Assembly (NCBI GenBank): GCA_018678395.1
Contig: JAHHMJ010000508.1
Span: forward strand, 1-12,256
Source of the DNA: Gemmatimonadota bacterium
Lineage (GTDB): Bacteria; Gemmatimonadota; Gemmatimonadetes; Longimicrobiales; Gaopeijiaceae
Length of the DNA: 12,256 nt
Reading direction: 5' to 3'
Shown here: positions 6,508-12,256 of the stretch, piece after piece
Numbering within the stretch: position 1 is the first letter of the stretch
Layout of the letters: every line of letters begins with the position of its first letter
The notes under the pieces: model-generated
The model's database searches: none
What the model saw: the letters and a program-made list of their open reading frames with translations, nothing else
Told to the model about the DNA's origin: nothing
Program-made: the position numbers and the translations under genes

Positions 6508-7446
6508 ATGTCGAACTCCGGCGCTTGGCCCTCTCTCGACTACGACGGGTGGAAGGACACCCTCGCCACCCTGCATCTGTGGACGCAGATCGTCGGCAAG
6601 GTACGGCTCGAGCGCACGCCCTGGATCAACCACTCGTGGCATGTGCCGCTCTACGTCACGGCCCGTGGTTTCGGGACCTCGCCGATTCCCGCCGGGGAGC
6701 GCGTCTTCGAGATCGACTTCGATTTCGTGCGGCATTCCCTCGACATCACGGTGTCGGATGGGAGGCAGGCGTCGGTCCCGCTGGTAGCCCGGAGCGTGGC
6801 CGACTTCTACGGCGAGGTCATGGGCCACCTGGACGCGCTCGGCGTGCCGACGTCGATCCATACCACGCCCAGTGAGATTCCGAACGGCACGCCGTTCGAG
6901 CTCGACCGGCACCACAACGCCTACGATCCGGATGCGGCCCAGCGGTTCTGGCGGGTGCTGGCGAGTCTGCATCGCGTCTTTCAGCGGTTCAGGGCCCGCT
7001 ACGTCGGCAAGTCCAGTCCGGTGCACTTCTTCTGGGGGAGCTTCGATCTCGCGGTGACCCGCTTCTGCGGATGGCCGGCGCCCGAGCATCCGGCGGGCAT
7101 TCCGGCGCTTCCCGACTGGGTCGCCCGGGAAGCGTACAGTCACGAGGTCAGCAGCCTCGGGTTCTGGCCCGGGGGCGAGCAGTTTCCGCACCCGATCCTC
7201 TACGCCTACGCCTACCCGACCCCGGAGGGCTTCGCGGAGGCCGCGCCGCGGCCGGAGGGTACGACCTGGTCGGCGGACCTCGGCGAGTACGTGCTGCCGT
7301 ACGAGGTGGTACGCAACGCGCCGGACCCGGAAGCCGCGATCCTCGACTTCGCACAGGACACCTACGTCGCCGCGGCCGATCTGGCCGGGTGGGACCGAGC
7401 CGCGCTCGAGTGGCCGGAAGGCGCTCAGGGTCCTCGGGGGCGATGA
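6508..7446 (+). CDS. DUF5996 family protein
   Basis: The product is 312 aa with no signal peptide or membrane helix. It matches the DUF5996 pattern along its whole length: 'WPSLDYDGWKDTLATLHLWT' (7-26), 'QIVGKVRL' after it, 'PLYVTARGFGTSPIP', 'FEIDFDFVRH', 'SPVHFFWGSFDLAVTRF', 'REAYSHEVSSLGFWPGG' and 'LPYEVVRNAPDPE'. The conserved His, Trp and Asp/Glu residues in the HFFWGSFD and SHEV blocks hint at a metal or substrate site, but the family's function is not known to me. The ATG at 6508 is chosen because GAGG at 6499-6502 gives a good Shine-Dalgarno at 5 bases; a GTG two codons upstream is an alternative. Its stop overlaps the next gene's start in ATGA. Confidence 0.88.
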   Translation: MSNSGAWPSLDYDGWKDTLATLHLWTQIVGKVRLERTPWINHSWHVPLYVTARGFGTSPIPAGERVFEIDFDFVRHSLDITVSDGRQASVPLVARSVADFYGEVMGHLDALGVPTSIHTTPSEIPNGTPFELDRHHNAYDPDAAQRFWRVLASLHRVFQRFRARYVGKSSPVHFFWGSFDLAVTRFCGWPAPEHPAGIPALPDWVAREAYSHEVSSLGFWPGGEQFPHPILYAYAYPTPEGFAEAAPRPEGTTWSADLGEYVLPYEVVRNAPDPEAAILDFAQDTYVAAADLAGWDRAALEWPEGAQGPRGR

Positions 7447-7937
7447 CCCGGGAGGCCGGGGCCGGGGCGACACCCGGCCCGATGCGGGTCCTCCCGGTGC
7501 GGGTCCGTCCGGTGCGCCCGCAGGACGCCTCCGAGTGGTTCCGCATGAGGGATGCCCTGTGGCCGGGGACTCCCGACGACCATCGGGGCGAGATCGAGCG
7601 CTTCCTGAGGCGACCGTCGCCCGGAGAGGCCTGCCTCGTCGCCGAGGACGCCGACGGACGACTCCACGGCTTCGCCGAGCTTCGCCTCCGCGATGTGGCC
7701 GAGGGGTGCACGACGGCTCCGGTCGGCTACCTGGAGGGCATCTACGTCGAGCCGGAAGCCCGACGGCGCGGTGTAGCGCGGGCCCTGGTCACCGCCGCCG
7801 AGGGGTGGGCCCGAGCCGCGGGGTGTGGGGAGATGGCGAGCGACCGGGATCTGGACAACGAGGCGAGCGGGCGCTTCCACGAGGCGAGCGGATTCGACGA
7901 GGTCGTTCGAGCGGTGCACTACCGGAAGGCGCTCTGA
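7443..7937 (+). CDS. GNAT acetyltransferase resembling aminoglycoside 6'-N-acetyltransferase, AAC(6')-I type
   Basis: The product is 164 aa. It follows the AAC(6')-Iy/Iaa-like pattern: 'ALWPGTPDDH' (38-47), a central 'GFAEL' strand (76-80), 'PVGYLEGIYVEPEARRRGVA' (93-112) with the acetyl-CoA pyrophosphate loop R-R-R-G-V-A, 'GCGEMASD' (127-134) followed by D138-N139-E, 'FHEASGFDE' (145-153) and an 'HYRK' end. The likely reaction is acetyl transfer from acetyl-CoA to an amino group; aminoglycoside 6'-amine is the family substrate, but the physiological substrate in an environmental bacterium may differ. The start ATG at 7443 overlaps the DUF5996 stop; ATG 7482 is in frame and would trim 13 residues that lie before the domain. 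Translational coupling with DUF5996 is likely. It faces the propeller gene tail to tail across 16 bases, with no terminator visible. Confidence 0.8.
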   Translation: MTREAGAGATPGPMRVLPVRVRPVRPQDASEWFRMRDALWPGTPDDHRGEIERFLRRPSPGEACLVAEDADGRLHGFAELRLRDVAEGCTTAPVGYLEGIYVEPEARRRGVARALVTAAEGWARAAGCGEMASDRDLDNEASGRFHEASGFDEVVRAVHYRKAL

Positions 7938-7953
7938 GCCGAGCTCGTCCCCT

Positions 7954-8922
7954 TCAGCCCCCCGGTGGCCCCGGGAAGACGTCGACCCGATTCAGCGCGA
8001 TGTAGGGCACGGCGATGCGGCCCCGCCGCGTATCCACGGCGATGTCCGCGGGCGGTCCCGGGACCTTCTGGAACGGCACGCCTCGCTCGGTCCCGACCCA
8101 ATGCAGCGCCGAATCCGCCTGACTGGCGACCACCAGGCGCCCGTCGAAGACCTCCACCCCGTCGAACCGCGCTCCCGGAGTACGGGCACGCACCGTCAGC
8201 GTGCGGAAGACGGGGTGCCACGCGCGCAGCGAGTCTCCGCCACCTTCCCACGGCACGAGCACGAATGCGCCGCTGGACGGCTCATAGGTCAAGCCATTCG
8301 GATTCCCGAGCGCCTCACCTTCGGCGACGATGATCGCGCTGTCGCCCGAGAGCCGGAGCAGCCGGGAACGCCCGGTGTCCGTGATATAGACGCCACCGTC
8401 CGGCCCGACGGCGACGTCGTTCAGGAATCCGGGCTCCATGCCCGTGAGGTCCACGAAGCGAAGCTGCGCGCCGCCGTATCGCGCGAAGGCATGAGCCCCC
8501 CGGGCGTCGGCGATCCACAGCGTGTCGCCGGCGAACGCCATTCCGCGGGGGTCCTGGAGGGGTCTGCTCTCGTCGCCGACCGCCCAGCGGAGCGCCTCGA
8601 TCGCACCGTCCTCGGCCGAGGCGCGGGCGATGAAGCCGTCGTTCGCCTCGGGATCCTCGTCGGTGCCGAAGTTGCTGATGAGAAAGACGTCCGCGTCGGG
8701 GTCGTAGCGGACGGCCTCCGGTCCTGCGAGCCCCTCGATCGAGAAGAGCCGCGCCTCCGCACCGCGCAGAGGGGTATCGGGGTCGACCGGGCGGGCCGCC
8801 GGGGCGTCCGGTGCCGAGGCGCGGGGCAGCTCGAGGTCGCACGCCGCGGTCGCCACCGCGGCCAGGGTCGCGGCTCCAGCGATCGAGATCCGGCCGAGCC
8901 CGAGGGTACCCTTCCGCCTCAC
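7954..8922 (-). CDS. SMP-30/gluconolactonase-like beta-propeller lipoprotein
   Basis: The product is 322 aa. The N terminus has basic residues, a hydrophobic core and a probable lipobox TAAC (25-28), with Thr at an unusual position -3, so lipidation is likely but not certain. The rest reads as a six-bladed propeller of the SMP-30/LRE group. Candidate metal ligands are E69 (GLAGPEAVRYDP), N168 (NDVAVGPDGGVYITDT), N209 (NPNGLTYEP) and D254 (FDGVEVFDGRLVVAS), matching the Glu/Asn/Asn/Asp layout of that family. A lactonase-type hydrolytic activity is possible; a pure binding role is the alternative. The GTG start at 8922 overlaps the metalloprotease stop (GTGA) and is supported by a strong Shine-Dalgarno. 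The frame continues open upstream, but that is shadow coding opposite the protease. Confidence 0.8.
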   Translation of the reverse strand: MRRKGTLGLGRISIAGAATLAAVATAACDLELPRASAPDAPAARPVDPDTPLRGAEARLFSIEGLAGPEAVRYDPDADVFLISNFGTDEDPEANDGFIARASAEDGAIEALRWAVGDESRPLQDPRGMAFAGDTLWIADARGAHAFARYGGAQLRFVDLTGMEPGFLNDVAVGPDGGVYITDTGRSRLLRLSGDSAIIVAEGEALGNPNGLTYEPSSGAFVLVPWEGGGDSLRAWHPVFRTLTVRARTPGARFDGVEVFDGRLVVASQADSALHWVGTERGVPFQKVPGPPADIAVDTRRGRIAVPYIALNRVDVFPGPPGG

Positions 8923-11432
8923 CCGCCCTCCTCGGTCACGGGAGAATCGAGGATGCCGGCGATGCGCGCCCGGACGTCTTCGAGGTGCGCTCGGGTGACC
9001 CGGTGCCGCACCCGGAGCAGCGCAGCCTCGGCCTCGCCGTCGAGACCGACCAGCTGCTCGCGCACCAGAGGCCGGATGTCGGACCGGTCGAGCGCCGGAG
9101 CCGGTCCGAAGAACGGGCTCGACGTGAGCTCGGCCGTCATCAGGTACTCGAGCCGCTCGAGGTGGGCGCGCTGGAGCGCTCGCCGGTAGGGCGCCACCGA
9201 CCGACCGCCGTCCAACTCGGCCCACAGCGCGACTCGCAGATCGTCCATGAACTCGGTGAGGCGATAGGCGTCTTCGGGCTGAAGCACCTCCATCTCGGCC
9301 AGACGCGTCAGACGGCGCGGGTCGAGCAGCCTGTCCAGCACGGAGATCTGGCGTGCCTGGAGTCCCTCGAAGCGACCCAGCGGACCGATGCGATCGAGGA
9401 TGTCCCGGTCGTTCAGCCATTCGGGAGCCGTGAAGGCGTGGCGCCGCAGGAAAGTCATGGCCTCGCGCTGCCGCTCGCGCGGGACGCCGTCGAAGACGGG
9501 ACCCTCCTGTTCCGTGCTCTTCAGGTCGATGTACGCCCCGCCGACGAGCGTGAGGACGTGCCCCAGGTAGCGGGAATACTGGCCGAGGGCCTCGCCGTAG
9601 AGCTCGGCGAGGTCGGTGTAGTCCTGGCCCTCGGTCGCCGTCCAACCCGGCAGGTTGGGGACGATACGCTGCAGGTTTTCGAGCCCGTACGTGCTCGAGG
9701 CGACGGGATCGTCGCCCATGTCCTCGGTCTGGGCCCGCGGGTCGATGCCCGAGAATGCCCCCTGCGCCGCGTAGCGATACATCGGGTCGTCGGCGCGCCG
9801 CACGATCCAGCCGTTCAGGATGGGGCGCTCGTCCTCGGCCCGGGGCGTATTGATCAGCCGGTAGCCCCACTCGATCGAGTAGTGGTCGTACGGGCCGATC
9901 TTGCGAATGAAGGCGATGGCGTCCAAACCGTCGCCGGGCTGCGCGATGTAGTTCTGACGAGCGTAGTCCATGACCGACGGTGCCACACCCATCCGACGGG
10001 AGAAGTCGGCGTTGCGCAGGCTGTCGGTCGGGAAGGCCGACGACGAGATCATGTTGTGGGGCAGCCCGAGAGCGTGCCCGATCTCGTGCGCGATGACCTG
10101 GCGCATCGCCTCGCCCATGACCCGTTCGGGGATGTCGAGGCTGCGGGCCTCTTCCATGGCTGCACCCGATTGGACCATCAGCCAGTTGCGGTACGAGCGC
10201 ATGTGGTTGTGGTACCAGACGATGTCACTCTCGATGATCTCGCCCGTGCGCGGGTCCGAGGTCGACGGGCCCTGGGCGTTGCGGGTGAGGGAGGCGGCCC
10301 AGCGCACCACCGAATAGCGCGTGTCCTCGGGATCCCACTCGGGATCCTCCTCCGGGGAGGGCGGATCGAGAGCACGAATCGCGTTGCGGAACCCCGCCGA
10401 CTCGAAGGCCTCGTTCCAGTCCTCGACGCCCTGCTTCACCCAGGGGCGCCAGCGCTCGGGCGTCGCGGGGTCGATGTAGTAGGTGATCGGTTCGACGGGC
10501 TCGACGACCTCGCCGCGGAAGTAGGCGGCCGAGTCGGACGGCTCCAGCCGCCACCGGCGAATGAACGTCTCCTGGCCGGCCTTCTGGACGTCGAGTCCGT
10601 AGTTGATGCGGTTGATCGAGAAGTAGCCGACCCGGGGATCGGCGTACCGCGGGCGCATGGGCTCCTCCGGCAGCAGCACGATCGACTGGCTCACCTCCAA
10701 CGTGATCGTATTGGTGTCGGCATCGGACGGGGGTGCGGCCGCGTCGAACGTCTGCGTGTGGCGGACCTCGACGTTCTCCGGGTAGCTCGAGATGCGCTCG
10801 ACGAAGCTCCTCGACGGATCCAGCCGGCGGACCTGGTACTGCCGGCGCATCGCAGCCCTCATGCCGCTGATGGCCGGCGTATCGCCCGCAAAGAAGTCGG
10901 TGACGTCGATGACGAGGCTCGGCGCGAGCGAGTCCGTTCCCGCGGCCTCGAGGTCGAAGCCCGCGATCACCGGCGGGAGGTTGTTCTGGACGACCGACAG
11001 GGAGATCGGGAGAGAGTCGGCCGCGACCTGCTGGAAGGTCTGCTTCCGGAGCATCAGACGGTCACCCCGTCGCTCGAAGCGCATCACCTGCTCTTCGAGG
11101 CTCACCCCCGCCGGAAGAAAGCCGCCGAGCCCGGGGGGCACGCCGGCGATACGCGTGATGAAGAGCAGGTCCCGACCCAGCAACGCCTCGGGGATCTCGA
11201 AGAACCAGTCGTCGTCGACGCGGTGCACGACGACCATGCCGGAGTCGGACACGGCGTCGTCCGGAATCACGTCGGCGTAGGGGCGCACGCCGTCGGGCGC
11301 CGCATCCCGCGAGGTGCGCTCGCTCGGGGCCGTCGCCGTGGGCTCGGCCGGTCCCGTGTCGAAGAGACTGCAGCCGGCGAGGCCGGCGGCGACAGTGAGT
11401 GCGACAGCGAGGCGCGTCCCGGCGGTTCCCAT
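8919..11432 (-). CDS. Zinc-dependent metalloprotease lipoprotein, DUF5117/DUF4953 type
   Basis: The product is 837 aa. A signal peptide ends in the lipobox LAGC (18-21), so it is probably a lipoprotein facing the periplasm or exterior. An N-terminal DUF5117-like region (about 60-290) precedes a catalytic region with HEIGHALGLPHN, giving H449, E450, H453 and third ligand H459, the HEXXHXXGXXH zinc site of metzincin-like peptidases. M488 in SVMDYARQNY is the likely Met-turn. A helical C-terminal region (about 640-830) completes the DUF4953 layout. All catalytic residues are present, so it should be active; the substrate is unknown. The ATG at 11432 is preferred: AAGGGA lies just upstream and the signal peptide begins directly. 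A TTG nine codons upstream is the alternative. The stop overlaps the propeller gene's GTG by 4 bases. The leader holds two hairpins. Confidence 0.92.
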   Translation of the reverse strand: MGTAGTRLAVALTVAAGLAGCSLFDTGPAEPTATAPSERTSRDAAPDGVRPYADVIPDDAVSDSGMVVVHRVDDDWFFEIPEALLGRDLLFITRIAGVPPGLGGFLPAGVSLEEQVMRFERRGDRLMLRKQTFQQVAADSLPISLSVVQNNLPPVIAGFDLEAAGTDSLAPSLVIDVTDFFAGDTPAISGMRAAMRRQYQVRRLDPSRSFVERISSYPENVEVRHTQTFDAAAPPSDADTNTITLEVSQSIVLLPEEPMRPRYADPRVGYFSINRINYGLDVQKAGQETFIRRWRLEPSDSAAYFRGEVVEPVEPITYYIDPATPERWRPWVKQGVEDWNEAFESAGFRNAIRALDPPSPEEDPEWDPEDTRYSVVRWAASLTRNAQGPSTSDPRTGEIIESDIVWYHNHMRSYRNWLMVQSGAAMEEARSLDIPERVMGEAMRQVIAHEIGHALGLPHNMISSSAFPTDSLRNADFSRRMGVAPSVMDYARQNYIAQPGDGLDAIAFIRKIGPYDHYSIEWGYRLINTPRAEDERPILNGWIVRRADDPMYRYAAQGAFSGIDPRAQTEDMGDDPVASSTYGLENLQRIVPNLPGWTATEGQDYTDLAELYGEALGQYSRYLGHVLTLVGGAYIDLKSTEQEGPVFDGVPRERQREAMTFLRRHAFTAPEWLNDRDILDRIGPLGRFEGLQARQISVLDRLLDPRRLTRLAEMEVLQPEDAYRLTEFMDDLRVALWAELDGGRSVAPYRRALQRAHLERLEYLMTAELTSSPFFGPAPALDRSDIRPLVREQLVGLDGEAEAALLRVRHRVTRAHLEDVRARIAGILDSPVTEEGG
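8927..8933 (-). promoter_or_regulatory. Shine-Dalgarno deciding the GTG start of the propeller gene
   Basis: On the minus strand GAGGAGG lies 4 bases before the GTG at 8922, inside the last codons of the metalloprotease gene. No ATG in frame gives a better signal peptide, so this site fixes the start and indicates coupled translation of the two lipoproteins. Confidence 0.7.
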
Positions 11433-11451
11433 GCCCGATCCCTTCCCGAGG

Positions 11452-11467
11452 GGGTTCAAACGAACCC
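11452..11467 (-). promoter_or_regulatory. Second hairpin in the metalloprotease leader, overlapping the terminator stem
   Basis: GGGTTC and GAACCC form a perfect 6-bp stem with a 4-base loop (GTTT on the minus strand). Bases 11464-11467 are shared with the stem of the stronger hairpin at 11464-11497, so the two cannot both be fully paired. It lies 20 bases before the metalloprotease ATG. An attenuation-like switch is conceivable; a simple by-product of the terminator tail is the plainer reading. Confidence 0.4.
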
Positions 11468-11497
11468 GGGCACGACCCCTGGGGGCCGTGCCCGGGT
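11464..11497 (-). terminator. Rho-independent-like terminator after the DinB gene
   Basis: ACCCGGGCACG and CGTGCCCGGGT form a perfect 11-bp GC-rich stem around a 12-base loop that can itself pair CCC with GGG. On the minus strand it is followed by TCGTTTGAA, a short T-containing tail. It lies 50 bases after the DinB stop and 32 bases before the metalloprotease ATG, so it most likely separates the two transcription units. Confidence 0.6.
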
Positions 11498-11546
11498 GGA
11501 CATGGGAGAGTATCGCGGGAGGCCCCGCGGTGTCATCCCCTCCGGA

Positions 11547-12077
11547 TCACATGCTCCACGGCGGGACCACGCCGTTGGTGCGCGCGTAGGCGATGGCCTG
11601 ACCGAGATGTTCGTGCGAGTGGGTCTGGATGAGCAGCACCGCGCCCAGCCACGTCGTCTCACGTCCGAAGACGTTCACGGAGGTGGTCAACTGCTCGTCC
11701 GTGAGCCCTTCGATCGTCGCGGCCACGTGTTCGAATGCCGTCTCCAGGTGCCCGACGATCTCGGCCTTGTCGGCGATCTGTTCGGCGCTGCCGAACCAGT
11801 CCTGCGCGTATCCGGCCGGCGGCATCACCTGCATGAAGTTGGCCGGAAGACCCATGTTCGCCGCCGCGATGTGCATGAATACCTCGCTCACGGAACGGAC
11901 GCCCTCTCCGGGTCGCCAGTCATAGGCGTCGACCGGCATGGCCTCGGCGAGGGAGACGTACTTCTCGCCGACGGCGCGGAGGTCGATGGCCACCTCTTCC
12001 TGGAAGGACTGGGCGGCGGCCGGAGCGGCGACGAGGACCGAGAGGGCCAGGGCGGGAAGCCAGCGGAGGGGACGCAT
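11547..12077 (-). CDS. Secreted DinB-family protein
   Basis: The product is 176 aa. A clear signal peptide (MRPLRWLPALALSVLVAAPA, then AAQ) should be cleaved near residue 22, sending the protein to the periplasm. The mature part is a DinB four-helix bundle: 'YDWRPGEGVRSVSEVFMHIA' (52-71), 'LTDEQLTTSV' (125-134) and 'THSHEHLGQAIAYARTNGVV' (152-171). H69, H153 and H157 form the family's three-histidine metal site. Known relatives include thiol transferases and uncharacterised metalloenzymes; no specific activity can be assigned. The ATG at 12077 is chosen because the signal peptide starts there and GGAG lies 7 bases upstream; the frame is open for 31 more codons without meaning. It is followed by a terminator-like hairpin, so it is probably monocistronic. 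Confidence 0.88.
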   Translation of the reverse strand: MRPLRWLPALALSVLVAAPAAAQSFQEEVAIDLRAVGEKYVSLAEAMPVDAYDWRPGEGVRSVSEVFMHIAAANMGLPANFMQVMPPAGYAQDWFGSAEQIADKAEIVGHLETAFEHVAATIEGLTDEQLTTSVNVFGRETTWLGAVLLIQTHSHEHLGQAIAYARTNGVVPPWSM

Positions 12078-12084
12078 CGGGTAA

Positions 12085-12097
12085 CTCCGTTTCGGAG
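12085..12097 (-). promoter_or_regulatory. Shine-Dalgarno of the DinB gene inside a short hairpin
   Basis: On the minus strand CTCCG-AAA-CGGAG forms a perfect 5-bp stem whose 3' arm contains the GGAG Shine-Dalgarno (12085-12088), 7 bases before the ATG. If it forms, it would mask the ribosome site. A stem of 5 bp with a 3-base loop is marginal, so control of translation is only a possibility. Confidence 0.4.
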
Positions 12098-12109
12098 GTG
12101 AGGGTCGGA

Positions 12110-12129
12110 CCCCACGATGGTACGTGGGG
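12110..12129. promoter_or_regulatory. Inverted repeat upstream of the DinB gene
   Basis: CCCCACG (12110-12116) and CGTGGGG (12123-12129) are perfect inverted copies around ATGGTA. The site is 33-52 bases before the DinB start and could be an operator or a leader hairpin. No convincing -35/-10 pair is seen in 12130-12256, and nothing else is recognisable there. Confidence 0.35.
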
Positions 12130-12256
12130 CCCGTTGGGGCCAGCCTACGGTGTGCGCGGCCCCCGCCCAAGCACGACGAAGATCGTCCTCCGGGACCCGA
12201 GATCGACGGCGCTCCTGTGCGTGGAACGGTACGGTCGGGCTGGTGAGGGAGGAGCC

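Noticed and set aside
8923..9870. Upstream extension of the propeller frame to 638 codons
   Set aside because: It lies inside the metalloprotease gene in another frame, and the GTG at 8922 with its Shine-Dalgarno and signal peptide explains the start.
8811..12101. Very long plus-strand open frame (1096 codons) opposite the protease and DinB genes
   Set aside because: It crosses three well-supported minus-strand genes and a terminator, and its translation shows no recognisable domain. Long antisense frames are expected at this GC content.
12130..12256. Promoter for the DinB gene (TTGGGC, 17 bases, TAGGCT on the minus strand)
   Set aside because: Each box matches only three of six consensus positions, which is expected by chance.

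Overview
The window is GC-rich and densely coded, with a strong G/C preference at third codon positions and short intergenic gaps (none over 180 bases). Several proteins carry Gram-negative lipoprotein signals, and one is a probable outer-membrane beta-barrel. The mix of HEXXH lipoproteins of the DUF5117/DUF4953 type, DUF5777 barrels, secreted DinB proteins and 'C-x4-CH' cytochrome lipoproteins fits a Gemmatimonadota-like or related (Acidobacteriota/Bacteroidota-adjacent) bacterium. This taxonomic call is inference. I see no rRNA, tRNA, CRISPR array, insertion sequence or phage gene; this looks like chromosomal background with some unusual gene architectures.

Left part (1-4333). Two minus-strand genes, a CrcB-type fluoride channel followed by a long fusion of a class II-type DNA photolyase with a renalase-like FAD oxidoreductase, diverge from a plus-strand pair. 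That pair is a small degenerate GGDEF-like protein followed 4 bases later by an aquaporin-family (MIP) channel whose reading frame is broken near 3698-3700. The divergent intergenic region (3004-3159) holds a perfect 12-bp palindrome and a run of nine C residues.

Middle part (4350-7937, plus strand). A three-gene, overlapping operon encodes a c-type cytochrome lipoprotein, a secreted YceI-family protein and a DUF5777 beta-barrel. It looks like an envelope module combining a heme carrier, a lipid/isoprenoid-binding protein and an outer-membrane barrel. After 72 bases comes a second pair joined by an ATGA overlap: a DUF5996 protein and a GNAT enzyme that closely resembles aminoglycoside 6'-N-acetyltransferases of the AAC(6')-Iy type.

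Right part (7954-12256, minus strand). Reading in the direction of transcription, a secreted DinB-family protein is followed by a strong terminator-like hairpin. Then come a large zinc-metalloprotease lipoprotein and, by a GTGA overlap, an SMP-30-like beta-propeller lipoprotein. The propeller gene converges on the acetyltransferase gene with only 16 bases between them. The stretch 12130-12256, upstream of the DinB gene, holds nothing I can assign.

The most interesting items are the photolyase/renalase-like fusion, the cytochrome-YceI-DUF5777 cassette, the frame-broken aquaporin with an unusual filter coupled to a dead GGDEF-like protein, and the AAC(6')-like enzyme.
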